64,000 bases of DNA from contig JAUCBJ010008410.1 in the NCBI GenBank assembly GCA_032718475.1, positions 1 to 64,000 on the forward strand, given 5' to 3'. Shown here in pieces: positions 42,808-54,372 of the stretch (positions are counted from its first letter, which is position 1; every line of letters starts with the position of its first letter). Made by a program: the position numbers and the translations under genes. The notes under the pieces were generated by a model that was not told where the DNA came from, ran no database searches, and was given only the letters and a program-made list of their open reading frames with translations. The DNA comes from Nemertoderma westbladi (lineage: Eukaryota; Xenacoelomorpha; Nemertodermatida; Nemertodermatidae).

Positions 42808-44237
42808 GCATTTATTTTTTCTTTCTAACTTTACTTTAGCTATTAAGCTGTTTGGATCTATTCAACTTGTTTTAGAGGCATACTATTGCATAGGTTTTGT
42901 AGGCCTGTAGGCTCAGGTGATGTAATTAATAATAAACCTAATTAACCCAATATTTCATTTGGTTAGGCCGATTTACACTGTACATTATTATACCAAGCTG
43001 CCAAACAATTAATAATCATCATCAACAGTCAAGTCAACCAATCAAACAGTTAAATATAGCAGAAAGGAGATAATCATTAAATATAAGCAATCAAGAAGCG
43101 GAAACAGACAGTAGAAAGGAACATACATTGATTGTAGAATTCGACGAGTAATTATATAGAATAATTTCAGCAGTATGATAATATTTCATCATATACATTA
43201 ACACAATATTCACTGCAGTAGGATAGCAAACTAACCTCGGTCTTTATAAGTTAATTAACATTTCAACGTATATTCAAGTATTCAACATTTCATTATCTGT
43301 AGGAAGATGGCCTAGGACAGTAGCACTATTTCCTGTTTCCAAGGCATCCACAGATACAAAACATGTTAATCAATGCGGTCCGACATCCCCAGTCTGCAAT
43401 AGGATGTGCAATATAATGTAATTAGCTGTATTTACTGCTACACGCTGTACTTAACATTTCGGATTACATAAAAATACTGCAGTACTGAATGCTACTAAAT
43501 TAGCTTAATCAAAAATTTGATATTATTGCAATGCACCGGCTACCGTGTAGTACTGAAGATACCAATTGTAAAAATAAGGACTTGGACCTAAGACCTAAGA
43601 AGATATAATAATAAGTAATAATATGGCGTAATAATAATAATAAAAAATAAAATAAAATAAACGATAGGAGAGTACAAGAGTCAGGATGTAGGTACTTGGT
43701 GATGGCCAAATTTAGGATTACATTGTTCTGTTAATATAGTTATTGAGTTAATGAGTCTAGATAATCGGATATTATAGACTGACATATTATTCTGAAGGAA
43801 TTCTTCTTAGTTAAACTTACATCAATTACAAACCAAGTTGTTTGTTGTTGTAGTTGTTTATCTTTCCTTTAGCCCTGATATGTAATATATTCGCAAATTT
43901 TGGATACTATAATCAATTTTCAATCGTGAAGTTTATCCTCAGTGGCGAACTCATTTATTTATATTCATCTAGTTAGCAGGGTTGTCAATTTACTTCTTTC
44001 GGTCTGATTAATTTTCTTCATTTTTTGTTTTAAATAGGGTACAATGAGCAGAAATAGGAAGATCTGCATTATGTTAAATATTAAATTAATCAAACTAAAA
44101 ATTGAAATTGACCAGAATTTTATTTTATTGATTTTAAGTTATTACTCCTATATCCAAATAAAAATGTATTGAAATTTTCTGATTTTCTGAATTCAATTTT
44201 ATAGATTACTAAAATAAGTTATTTTGATATGTATTAG
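42808..44237. other. Intronic non-coding, no gene seen
   Basis: AT-rich intron sequence leading to the disintegrin-start exon, with a TAATAATAATAA stretch near 43,605-43,660. Nothing coding is recognised. Confidence 0.4.
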
Positions 44238-44394
44238 GGATGCTACTGCATGGTCTGATTGTTCAACCAGCACTTTAGATTTCTACAATGAGTACTATGG
44301 TTGCCTTGACAATGATTTTGGCTTTGGGTTAACTGGTCCAACTTGTGGTAACAGGGTTGTGGATGCTGGAGAACAGTGTGACTGTGGTAGTGTG
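44238..44394 (+). CDS. Same gene, end of protease and start of disintegrin domain
   Basis: The acceptor ATGTATTAG ends at 44,237 and the donor is GTAAGT at 44,395; phase 2 to 0. It encodes 'WSDCSTSTLDFYNEYYGCL', the ADAM segment 'FS.CS...F..F....CL' at the end of the catalytic domain, then 'CGNRVVDAGEQCDCGS', the classical start of the disintegrin domain. The intron before it is 10.9 kb and holds the DNA transposon, the Copia element and the BEL/Pao remnant. Confidence 0.88.
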
Positions 44395-44564
44395 GTAAGT
44401 ACAAGTTAATACACTACATACTGTACTTATTGTATAAGGAGAACTTCAGATTGTCCGATGTCGTTTTCCCTACCTGAAGGTCAATCTAAGGAACTAGTTT
44501 CATACCACCCTGCCTTAAGAGGAATCTGGCAGAAAAAAAAAGAAAGAAAAGAGTTGGATAGTGA

Positions 44565-44885
44565 CAGTATCGATTTCTGGAGTTAGTGTGGTGCCCTGCG
44601 ACAGTATCGATTTCGGGAGTTAGTGTGGTGCCCTCCCTGCATTAAAGATAGTGACAGTATCGATTTCGGGAGTTAGTGTGGTGCCCTCCCTGCGTAAGTT
44701 GGATAGCGACAGTATCGATTTCGGGAGTTAGTGTGGTGCCCTGCGACAGTATCGATTTCGGGAGTTAGTGTGGTGCCCTCCCTGCATTAAAGATAGTGAC
44801 AGTATCGATTTCGGGAGTTAGTGTGGTGCCCTGCGACAGTATCGATTTCGGGAGTTCGTGTGGTGCCATCCCTCCCTCCCTGCAT
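44565..44885. repeat. Compound minisatellite in the ADAM intron
   Basis: About seven copies of GACAGTATCGATTTCGGGAG followed by TTAGTGTGGTGCCCT occur, alternately with and without a spacer CCCTGCATTAAAGATAGT or CCCTGCGTAAGTTGGATAGC. This gives a two-level repeat. It lies 170 bases after the donor of the disintegrin-start exon. Confidence 0.9.
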
Positions 44886-45496
44886 TAAAGATATGGGGAA
44901 GAATTATTATCATCTAGATAATGATATATTGACATATACACTGTATAATGATACAGTGCAGTGGCTTCTTGCCATCCACTGCAATCATATAATAAGATAA
45001 TCATATGACAAGATTGGTCTATAATTTAAGTTGCACGATTTTCTTTAATGACAACCGGAGGAGGGCAAGAGGCTGCTGGCCAGCCAATCAGAACATGATA
45101 CGTGTCTGCTAAAGGATAATCGGTCTTGATTATAAACGAAGATGAATTGGAGTTGAATTAACATGGTTGATAAACTGTGGTGTGTTGCGATGCTGAGGCG
45201 ACTAACGAAGCATCCTTTCGATTAATATATTTTGTTCATGGAAGTTGTTAGCAGTTCGATAACCTGCAGTCCGGAAGGATTGTTATAATTTCTAAATATG
45301 TTTAATGAATCAATGATATATCGATTTGTTATTGTAATAATATTATTGTATTATAATAGTCAATCAACTAAACTACATCTAATTCCAATCATACTCTTTA
45401 TATTTATTTTTCTTAGGACTATAATTTACTGGTTAACCATCCCTTTACTGTTATATACATACTATCACAGTATAATATATTTTTTATTATTAAAAG

Positions 45497-45631
45497 GATA
45501 TTTGCCAAGAGGAAGATAATCTATGCTGCAACCCACGAACCTGTCAGTTCTACTCCGATGGATATGAAGTTTACAAATACCATGACAACATTGGGGTTGA
45601 CTTGTGCTCGAAGTTCACATGCGAGGCCCAG
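45497..45631 (+). CDS. Same gene, disintegrin-domain exon
   Basis: The acceptor is TTAAAAG and the donor GTTACT at 45,632; the exon is 135 bp, phase 0-0. It encodes 'DICQEEDNLCCNPRTCQF', the disintegrin 'C....CCN..TC.L' block directly continuing the 'CDCGSV' of the previous exon, and ends at 'LCSKFTCEAQ'. Later exons must lie beyond the transposon-rich region or the window. Together the exons describe a membrane or secreted zinc endopeptidase of the ADAM class. Confidence 0.85.
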
Positions 45632-46176
45632 GTTACTGCAATTTAAATTTAGTTTTTATATGAATTTGAGTGCTTTATGCAAACTGTTTATGTTTTATAT
45701 TATATTGTAAACCAAATTTGTTTGCAATTTGAAAAAAATTTGAGGGAAGGGATTCGTTGTTGTATTAAGGTGTATCATTTATAAATTCAGCCTCTATGTC
45801 TAATATCAATATTAAAATATTAAAAATTATATAAATATAATATAATAAAAATAATATTAAAAATACCTTGCTGAGGAGCAGAGATACAACATGGGTTTTT
45901 TTTAAGACCTTTTGGTCAATAAGATTTAAATAGTACAAACTTTACCCTGGTTTAATTTGTTATTATTAACCTCTAGTTAAAATAAACGAAGTGTTATTAT
46001 TATATATTATATCTTATTATTCTTATTATTATTCTTATATTATATCTTACTGTATGTTAAATTGACCATTAAACCCCTTTTTTAGCCTCTTTAAAAACTT
46101 TAATTAATTAAGTATACTAATTGATAGACTATTAAACTTTATAAAGTAACATATTTAGGCGCATACGTAAGCCTCT
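45632..46176. other. Intronic non-coding
   Basis: AT-rich sequence after the last recognised ADAM exon. No gene is seen. Confidence 0.4.
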
Positions 46177-47260
46177 TAAGGGGGGGGGGGGGGGGGGGGG
46201 GCACCATTTTCGGACAACTTGCGCTTTTTTCACTCCCAGCTTGTCAAAAGTGGTTGGTTTGGCCTATAAATTTGATCATAAGTGCCTAAGATGTTGTTCT
46301 ACACGTGTGACTGAAAATTTTAAATTTTCACTTATTTAATATTAGTTAATATAAAAAAAGGTGGTTGCGCTTAAATCCCTAAGGCTTTTACAGTTTTAAA
46401 TTTAATTACATGAAAGTTTTTTTAAATGATAGAGCAAAGGTGGGGCAACATAACTATCAGGTGAATTTAAATGAAAATTAGTCTACGCCGCTAGGGAAAG
46501 TTGCAAAGATGTGCAATTTTTCAGATAATTTTTAATTAATATTAAATTTTATTAACTAAATATTTTAAAAATTTGTCTGATACTTTTATGCACAGTCACA
46601 TTCTAGACATTCAGTGAAATTTTCAGATAATTCGGAGAAAAATTGTAAAGTAGTAGGGTTTTAAAGTTACTGAAGTCGGGGAAAAAATATTCTGAGATAA
46701 TTGAGGTTAAACATTTTGCAAACAATTTTATTAAAATTATTGTTTACAAAATATGCTATGATTGCTATATTTGCTTAAAAAACGCCACATGGGGGTTTTC
46801 GGGCATTCTGAATACAATGGAAATGAAGAGTAGGTCGCGCAACGTATTTTGGTCCCCGCTAGGGGGCGCAGCATAATTCTAGAAAAAGCGCAAAAATCAC
46901 GAAATTTAAAAATATTGCAAAAACTGCTGCATTCGCTTTAAAAATGCCACGTGGGGGTTTTTTAGTGTCATAAATACAATGGAAATGGATAAAAGGTTGC
47001 CCAACGCAATTTAGTGCCCGCTAGGGGGCGTAATAAAATGCTACAATATTCACAAAATATATTTTATATTATATATTTTATTTTATATTTACATTATATT
47101 TTTAAAATGTTCATATTGGCTTTAAAATCTGCACGTGGTGGTTTTCAAGAGTTCTGAAACCAATGGAAATAAGTAGAGGGTCGCACATTGAAATCTATCG
47201 CCCGCTAGGGGGTGCTAAGTTTCTAGAAAGAGGCCCAAAATGAGTTTAAAAGTAAATGAG
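46176..47260. repeat. Poly-G-led repeat with three CTCF-like motifs
   Basis: TTAA at 46,176-46,179 is followed by about 22 G. Further on, a ~165-190-bp unit occurs three times (starting near 46,789, 46,949 and 47,133). Each has CAC.TGG.GGTTTT, CAATGGAAAT and then CCCGCTAGGGGG(C/T)G (46,855-46,868, 47,017-47,030 and 47,201-47,214). A weaker relative lies near 46,487. The TTAA plus poly-G start and a shared CCGCTAGGGGG motif link it to the MITE at 23,606-24,479. No coding sequence. Confidence 0.6.
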
Positions 47261-47589
47261 TATAAAAGACAAGGGATTTAATTTATCTACAGTTGAATTC
47301 TATGTGTTACCAAAACCTCCTGGGACATATGACTCGTCATCACGTTTACCATGATACTTATTTATAATGGTACTATGTTTGTCTTCAATCGAACGTTTGA
47401 GTCGAAACACGTCTTTTCGATAACTAAGACGATTGGCTTGTGAGTCTTCATCAACCTCACCATACAGATGGGAAATCACAGCATTCCTGGCAAATGATCC
47501 TTCGTTGTAGGCAAGCACAGCTGATGCGGCAGCCAAGGATACTCTGGTGCGTAAAAACTGTGACGGGATCTAGGAGTTGTTTTCTAAAC

Positions 47590-48265
47590 CCCGACCGGTG
47601 TGTTGTTTGGTACTATACGCGTCGGCGCGTCCGTAGGCTGCTGAAAGGCTGTAGTCTGAATGTTAAGGCCGAAGGCCGTTTGAATAACTGAGTTTTTAGT
47701 GCCAGTTGTTGTAATGTCAGAACGTAATAATACATTTATTATAGGAAGGGATATAGGGGTCTAATACTAAACGTCTAAACGTAATAATAGCACAGTCAGA
47801 ATATAATAGCACGGTAATGACGACGGTTAAAAACCGTTCCGGTCTCACAACTCTACAGATACCAACTGAATCATAGTCCACAAGTACAGTACAACGGTTA
47901 TATTGTTAATACATATTAGTTACTCCTACTGTACTGAGCGGCCTGGCCAATAGATGCGTTCCAATCACCTGTTTTCCCCTCCCATCATTGGCTAACCTAG
48001 TTAATTTCCATCTCGCCACTCACTCCCTGCTGCCACTATCCCCACGGCTAGCCCTGCTAGCCCCTTTGTCCCTCTGAGATGGTTTATGACCTCTCAACCT
48101 TGTGGCTGGCGATGTGTATCGCCTAAGTTGGTTATTAAGTGACATTATTATTGGTAATGTCACCTTCCCAACTATAATTGGTAAAATGCCACTTTGCCCA
48201 TTTTCCGCTGGGTAGTGCAGGGAATTGAATCCGCTTACAAAAACTTGTGTTTTGGAACCCTCAAC
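47590..48265. mobile_element. Non-autonomous insertion in the Mutator-like element, related to the one at 52,923
   Basis: The transposase homology breaks off between about 48,265 and 47,590. The interval starts near CCCCGACCGG and contains GGCCAAT, TTGGCTAACCTAGTT and GGAATTGAATCCGCT-type segments that resemble, in the same order, parts of the insertion at 52,923-53,494. Boundaries are approximate. Confidence 0.4.
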
Positions 48266-48841
48266 CAAACCAAGCTGAAGCTTTCGTTCATGTTTTGGGT
48301 GTATCCCAAAACACAACGTCAGAGTAAATTTTAGGTCCGACAAACATTGATATATTGGCAGTAACAAAAGTAGGAATACAGGGTCCAAGTGGTGGTCTTT
48401 AACAGCATTGACTCCAGTCTTCTGATAATCACACCAACTATCTGCGCCTGTAAGGCAATACATATATATGCCTTTGCCCAGGAGTGCCATGGATAACCCC
48501 ATGCCTGAAAGAAGCCAGTATGTTACGTTTCATATTATTTACACAGGCAGTGATTTCACATTCGGTATTAGCTGAACGGTTGATGGATACCTTTATGGCA
48601 TGTCCATAGTAGCGACTAAGATGATCTACAACAGCCACAGTAAGTCGGTGTTTAGCTCCACCAACGAATTTGCCATCTGGTAGTTTACCCTTTTAACCAT
48701 TTTTGAAATCGCGAAGGGCCTTTCCCAATATTTTTTTTACATGATTGACACAATCAATCTTCCGAACACGATTACATTCAAATTTAACTTCATGTTTCTT
48801 ATTTGATTCACCAATCACGTTCTAACCCATTTTATCACTGA

Positions 48842-49130
48842 CTTTCTCACTCGTTTCAAAATCATTCTCACTCGTTTTATCATTCAGTTTCACATTCATT
48901 TCATCACTCAGATTCTCATTCATTTCATCAGTGACTTTCTCACTAGTTTCAAAATCATTCTCACTCGTTTTATCATTCGGTTTCACATTCATTTCATCAC
49001 TCAGATTCTCATTCATTTCATCAGTGACTTTCTCACTAGTTTCAAAATCATTCTCACTCGTTTTATCATTCAGTTTCACATTCATTTCATCACTCAGATT
49101 CTCACTCATTTCATCACTCACTTTCTCACT
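48842..49130 (-). repeat. 93-bp (31-residue) tandem repeat inside the Mutator-like frame
   Basis: Units starting at 48,842, 48,935 and 49,028 are nearly identical. They encode an acidic repeat of the pattern 'SEKVTDEMNENLSDEMN', itself built from shorter 'DE.' sub-repeats. The frame stays open through all units. Confidence 0.88.
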
Positions 49131-50390
49131 AGTTTCACCACTTTCTTTCTCATTTATACAATCTATTTTACATCCGTGTTTCTCGTGTAACCGCCACAGT
49201 TTACATCCTTCTGCACTTTCAATATATTCCAGCTTATCCTTGTTCGACATCGCACTATAATCTTACATCCTTGACAACTACCATATGCATTGGCAATGGC
49301 ATTATATGCAGTACTGTCACCATCACATATCATGCTTGAATATATAAGGCCATTGTTCACATTGCCGATCTGACTTTTCGATTTATTGAATAATTCCATA
49401 CAGATATATGTTTCCATTGACCCGCTAGAACCTGAATAGTTACCTGGGCATTGTGGCAAATGATGTTCCATAAAGTCTTTGTATTCCTTAGAATCTTTCT
49501 TATACCTAGTAAACGCACAGGTCGTACATAATTTATTCCGAGTTCCGAAGTCCAGGACCTTACCAGTTTTCATTGATATTATCACACCAACACCGCTGTT
49601 GGCGGAATTGTCTCCTTGTTCCCAAAGTTCCGTCATAACACACAGTTACCTAAAAAGTTATAGATATAAATATTTGAATAATAAGTTGTAATTTGATATT
49701 TAAATTTTATTTAACATTATATATTTCATTATCATAATAAATATTCTACCTAGCTATAATCCAAAATAATTTTATTACTAACTGAATAAATATAAATTAC
49801 TTACCTTCTGACCTTCAGTTTCCTTTAGAAACTTTTGGGACTCCATCATTGACTCTTCAGCCATCCTTCTTAATAAGTTCATCAATTTTATTTCTATTTC
49901 CACTTTCACATAAGCTGTAGATGATTCTTCCATTCAAATCTGCTGCGTTTTTTGTTGATAATTAGAACTGCTAGAGAATCTCGAACCGGTATCGCCGCCA
50001 GCGCACTGTAGTATTTCGGAATAAGTACACTACACTGAAAATACATAACAGAATCTATTCCTTTCGTTAGATGGTTCAATGGCTCAGAGCTAATAATTCC
50101 CAGGCACCCTCCACTATTATGGGCAGACTTAATAATGTTTATTATGTTATTCACATTTATTATACGATAACCACAGGAAAGGTTTGATTGTTCTATGGGA
50201 ACTTGAACATCAAGTTTCTCTTCCGATCGGGAAGGCATAAGCTGATTGAACTGTTCTTCTATGCATTTTCGGAATCTTGGAGGAGTTCATAAAGTTCAGT
50301 TGTTGGAACTCGTACTAAACTCCGACTGAACTGGATCCTTCCGTGGTAAAACTTCGCGTGTTGTGCACGTTTTCCAATACGTGGCATTGT

Positions 50391-50658
50391 TATTTAAAAC
50401 AACACTACAACTACGCTAAAATTGAATATTTATTTACCAGAAGCAACATCACTACAACCTGCACACCAGTATGTCAAAGAAAATGAAACACAATAGCAGA
50501 ATTACCGGTACCAGTCTGCCAGTACATCAAACATAAGGAAACACAATAGCAGAATTACCGGTACCAGTCTGCCCGTACATCAAACAGAATGATACAATAA
50601 TTAGACTACTGCCTAGACCTATATAAATATTGGAATACTTAAAAGCATCTTATTTACA
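50391..50658. repeat. Presumed 5' region of LINE A with a short direct repeat
   Basis: Two copies of a ~54-bp unit (ACACAATAGCAGAATTACCGG TACCAGTCTGCC.GTACATCAAAC) lie at about 50,488-50,587, directly upstream of ORF1 of LINE A. They may be 5' UTR repeats. Confidence 0.6.
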
Positions 50659-52359
50659 ATGACGCATCCACAGAATATTAATGTCGCAAATGATGAAAAC
50701 GATCACAGTATTATTGCTAGTATTATTTCATCAACCGATGACCCTGAAATAAAGAATTGTTTAAGCTGCTGGTCCCAGGAGGAGACAGGAACTGCAATCA
50801 CCAAAAAACTTAACAAATGTCCAACCAGCCAACTTCGCAAGACAGCCCTTTACATGGGATGTGAAAGGGCGAATGACAACCTCTATAAGGCGCAATTATT
50901 AGTTGAGGTTGTTAAATCAATTGAACGTTTCCTACCTGAGGAATGCGCGAACTGTGGGGCTGACTACTCATGCGAGTTCGGAGAGAAAACCGCTATTCAA
51001 TGTTTTATTTGTCAACAAGGTGTTCACAGTGGTTGTGTCACTGATCCAACGCAAACAGAAGAATATAAAGCACTAACGTCGGCCCGCGGATTTGTCTGGG
51101 TATGCCTCTATTGCCAACAACGGTCCATAGCTGGCAAAGCAATTATTCGCGATAAAGAAGGCAAATCCATTGCCGGTATTCGTAAGTGTCAAATTCTAGG
51201 CGCAGTGGCTACGACTGATGGAGTACCGGTACCGTTGTCGGAACAAATGAGGGTTAAGGAACTGCAAACAAGAAGTCCAACAGTCAATGGGCCAAGTCAG
51301 TTCGAGAGTGATAACTGCATTCTCACCATTACAAACACCGCTACTGGTAGAGACAACACTGATAGTGTTGTACAACAAATTCACCGTCAGTTCCAGTATA
51401 TGGATTCGACCAACCAAACTCAAGTTAGTCGACTACAAAACCGCTTTGATATACTGGACAATGAAGATGATGATGTTGTCGATTTAGGTTCTGTACATTA
51501 TGAAACAGAGGATGAATGGGTAAATCCCAACAGTACTGTTGGTAGAGAGACGTCACCGGTATCACACAACCACAATAAATCGGAACCTCATTCTACAAAC
51601 AGCAGCAATGAAAATAGACCTGTCTGTTGGTTCTTTCACAATGGGAACTGCCAGTTTGGCCGATCGGGATGAGGCTGTTCATATCGACATCCAAAACTTT
51701 GTCTTAAATTCTTAAACAAAGGAAAATCAAGCCAAGGTGGCTGCACTAAGGGGACGTCCTGTAGGTACTTTCACCCCACACTGTGCCGCAATTCTGTCAA
51801 CGAAAAACAATGCCTTAATGGCAAATGTAACTTCTACCATATCCGTGGCACTCAACGTGCCAAGAGGCTGCAGGAAAATCGCGTGGAAGACAGATATAAT
51901 ATCAGGGAACAAAGTGTTGGGCTACAAGGGAATAACATAGTCTCCCGGAGCTACACCAAGTCGAACCTCCCTCCTCATAGAGAAATCGACCAACCAAACA
52001 CCAATTGTCAAATCCAGCAGCGTAACGTGGAATGCTATCGCTATGGTGAAGCTCAGACTTTGCAGACCACGGATCAGAGTTCTTTTTTAGAGAACGCCAT
52101 GGCGGAAATGCAGAACTCGTTTACTATGCAAATGTCTCAGATGCAGGATCAAATATTGGGTATGCAGCGCCAGTTCTCTCACCAACTTCAGCAGTTGGTG
52201 CAGCTACAGTCCCAGGCAGCTGCATCCCCACCTCAAACCCAAACACAATACTATACTCAGCAACCGAGTGTCCAGAACAAACAACAAATGCAAGGTTTTG
52301 CCCAGTCGGGCCAGGTTCATATAGTACCGGTATCCAACCCAACCCAAATTATGGTGTAA
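50659..52359 (+). CDS. LINE A ORF1: PHD finger, CCCH fingers, Gln-rich coiled coil; one nonsense mutation
   Basis: One frame of 566 codons has a single TGA at 51,670-51,672. The second genomic copy (63,435) has CGA there, so the stop is a point mutation. A PHD-type finger fits C96, C99, C115, C118, H123, C126, C149, C152. Three CCCH fingers surround and follow the stop (ending 'CSYRH', 'CRYFH' and 'CNFYH'). The last third is Gln/Met-rich and probably coiled ('AEMQNSFTMQMSQMQDQ'). PHD fingers in LINE ORF1 may target histone marks, while CCCH fingers bind RNA. ORF1 products coat the element RNA. Confidence 0.85.
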
Positions 52360-52415
52360 ACCATGGCTCTTACAGTTATGTAAATAATTTTGAGGATACC
52401 ATTTTTCATAGAGGA

Positions 52416-54302
52416 ATGAGTGCCAATAATAATTTTCGCACTCATATTAATAACTTTGAATTGAATAAAACTAAAGCCAAAATGCAAAACGCTGTTGGTT
52501 CTTCCCCTAAGGAAAATATAAATGCAAATTTTACCAATTTACATAATATTAAGAGCCAGGGCTATACAAATAGTTTCAATTGTGCTCCAAGTAATACTAA
52601 TCTTACTACCGGTTCTACAAACACTAATATTAGTAGTAGTAATACTCATACTACTACTAATAGTAGTAACCAAAAATGGCTCAGTGATGGCAATTTTTCT
52701 AGCTACATGAATTGTTATCAAAATAATATTAATCAACATTTTATTGTACTAAATATCCAAGGGCTACATTTTCAAGGCCAGCCATCTAAAGTACCACATA
52801 TTCAGGACTTGGCTAGTTCTTCTCCCCAATTTATTGCCCTACCCGAAACCCATTTAAATAGTAAGTTTTTGGATGCTGAATTAAAAGTACCAGGCTATAC
52901 CTTTGTAACGGGATCGAGGGATCCCGACCGGGTCTAGTAAGTACTCGTCACAGCAGGCTGATATGTCGATGAAATATAAAAGGTTTGAGTTCGGTGTTCA
53001 ACTGGTAGACTGATAATATAATATGAACTATTGATAGCATACAGGCATAGGAGCAATAACCAGAAATAATATGTAGGCCTATAGCAGCACCGCAATGACA
53101 GTCGAACTATGTCGCCAGTCCACGGTAAACTGGTGACTACTGAGTAAACTGACTGGTAGTGGGGCATGCAACATGATATATAGGTTACTGCACTTGTGGC
53201 CTTGTTACTCAGTCGATGCTTGCCCCCCATTGGCCAATAACCTAATTCTCGCCCTCCTATCTCTCTGGGGGTGTTCTCCCCTTGCTACTGTCATTCTCTC
53301 TCTCGGAGGTATCTTGACCTCTAACCTCTATTGTGCGAGGCCCTTTGGGGTTTGTCGTCCCCGTTTATTGGGGTGATACGAGGTTGATTGGCAATCAACC
53401 TCGTGCTTCCCAATATTGCTTAAGGGTCTCGCTGGCCCAACTTTGTGGGGTGGTTAGCGGAATTGATTCGCTAACAACCTTAGTTAGGGCTGACAGGGAT
53501 TCTAGAGCCAAAGGAGGTGCCGGTATATATATAAATGATAATATTGTTTTCACAATAATCGAAAAATACTCAAATACTGTGTGAATTCTTGGCTGTTCAT
53601 TTTCAGTGTAGTGATGTGATACCCTAGTATTTGTAGTATATCGGCCTCCTTCCTATGAAATAAAATTATTTAAGGAGTGTTTAAATAGGGTTGAAAATAT
53701 TATTGAATGCGAAAATTTCAATAATAGTAGACTCCTAATCTCTGGGGACTTTAATTTTCCCAACATTTCTTGGGGCAGGGACACTTTTTCATCTCACTCT
53801 CCAATAGCCTCTATAAATTATCAGGGCAATGCATTGCTTGGATTAATGTGACGCTGGTTTATGACCCAGGTCGTTGACAAACCAACCCGCTTGAACAGTA
53901 CCATCGATCTACTTATTACCAACGATTTAGACTACATAGACAAAGTAAATGTATATGGTACCAATTATTCAGACCACAATGTTGTACAAATTTTGACGAG
54001 TAAAATAGAAGCAAACACACAACAAAATATAGAACGCAATAACGTACCGGTGCAAGGTTTTAAGAACCTGAACTTTATTTCTGAAAAAACTGATTGGGTA
54101 TCCGTGAAATCAGAAATTAAAGAAACAGATTGGTCAGAATTATTTCGAGATAAAACGTTGGACCAAAAAGTTGAAATTTTGTTACAAAATTTAGAATCTA
54201 TTTGCGAAAGTAACGTCCCACCGAGAAAACCAAATTCAAAAGCAAAAATTCCCTTAGAGAGACGGTCATTATTTAAAAAACAAACAAAGTTGTTGAAAAG
54301 AA
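52416..54302 (+). mobile_element. LINE A ORF2, endonuclease part, interrupted
   Basis: The frame from 52,416 has an Asn/Thr-rich leader and then an AP-endonuclease start 'FIVLNIQGL', 'FIALPETHL' (catalytic Glu) and 'VPGYTFVTGSRD'. A 572-bp insertion follows at 52,923, and the domain continues with 'RAKGGAGIYI'. After frameshifts 'DLLITNDLDYIDKVNVYGTNYSDHNVV' (SDH motif) closes the endonuclease. The frame then runs to 'RRSLFKKQTKLLKRM', where LINE B is inserted. Its reverse transcriptase resumes at 60,187. Confidence 0.85.
52917..53500. mobile_element. 572-bp non-autonomous insertion in LINE A with 6-bp flanking repeat
   Basis: AGGGAT occurs at 52,917-52,922 and 53,495-53,500. Joining across the insertion restores the endonuclease frame. 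The insert starts CCCGACCGGG and ends TTAGGGCTGAC, contains TTGGCCAATAACC, and has no coding capacity. A similar sequence lies in the Mutator-like element at about 47,590-48,265. Its class (MITE or SINE) is unknown. Confidence 0.65.
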
Positions 54303-54372
54303 TGCACTGTACTGATTACTGCTTACTGACTGCCAGACTGCTCGGCGCCAATATCCCGGAAGTACTCACACA

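Larger units (their letters stand above)
47300..50390 (-). mobile_element. Mutator-like transposase remnant
   Basis: Minus-strand pieces run from an N-terminal 'MPRIGKRAQHAKFYHGR' (near 50,387), through 'GYRIINVNNIINII' (50,170) and a 157-aa piece (49,163-49,636) with 'NSGVGVIISMKTGKVLDF', 'CTTCAF', 'GSSGSMET' and 'MICDGDSTAYNAI', to 'KIDCVNHVKK', 'GADSWCDYQK', 'IYQCLSDLKF' and a C-terminal 'AAASAVLAYNEGSFAR'. This matches the 'Mutator-like transposase domain' proteins of invertebrates from end to end. Stops, frameshifts, a 93-bp tandem expansion and an insertion near 47.6-48.3 kb make it non-functional. Confidence 0.8.

Noticed and set aside
44565-44885. Possible CRISPR-like array
   Set aside because: The repeats are adjacent or separated by a constant spacer, the context is an animal intron, and no cas genes exist; it is a minisatellite.
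47440-47691. 83-codon plus-strand frame
   Set aside because: It is antisense to the C-terminal Mutator-like transposase and has no motif.
48931-49260. 109-codon plus-strand frame of Ser/Phe repeats
   Set aside because: It is antisense to the 93-bp repeat of the Mutator-like transposase, whose minus-strand frame is the real one.
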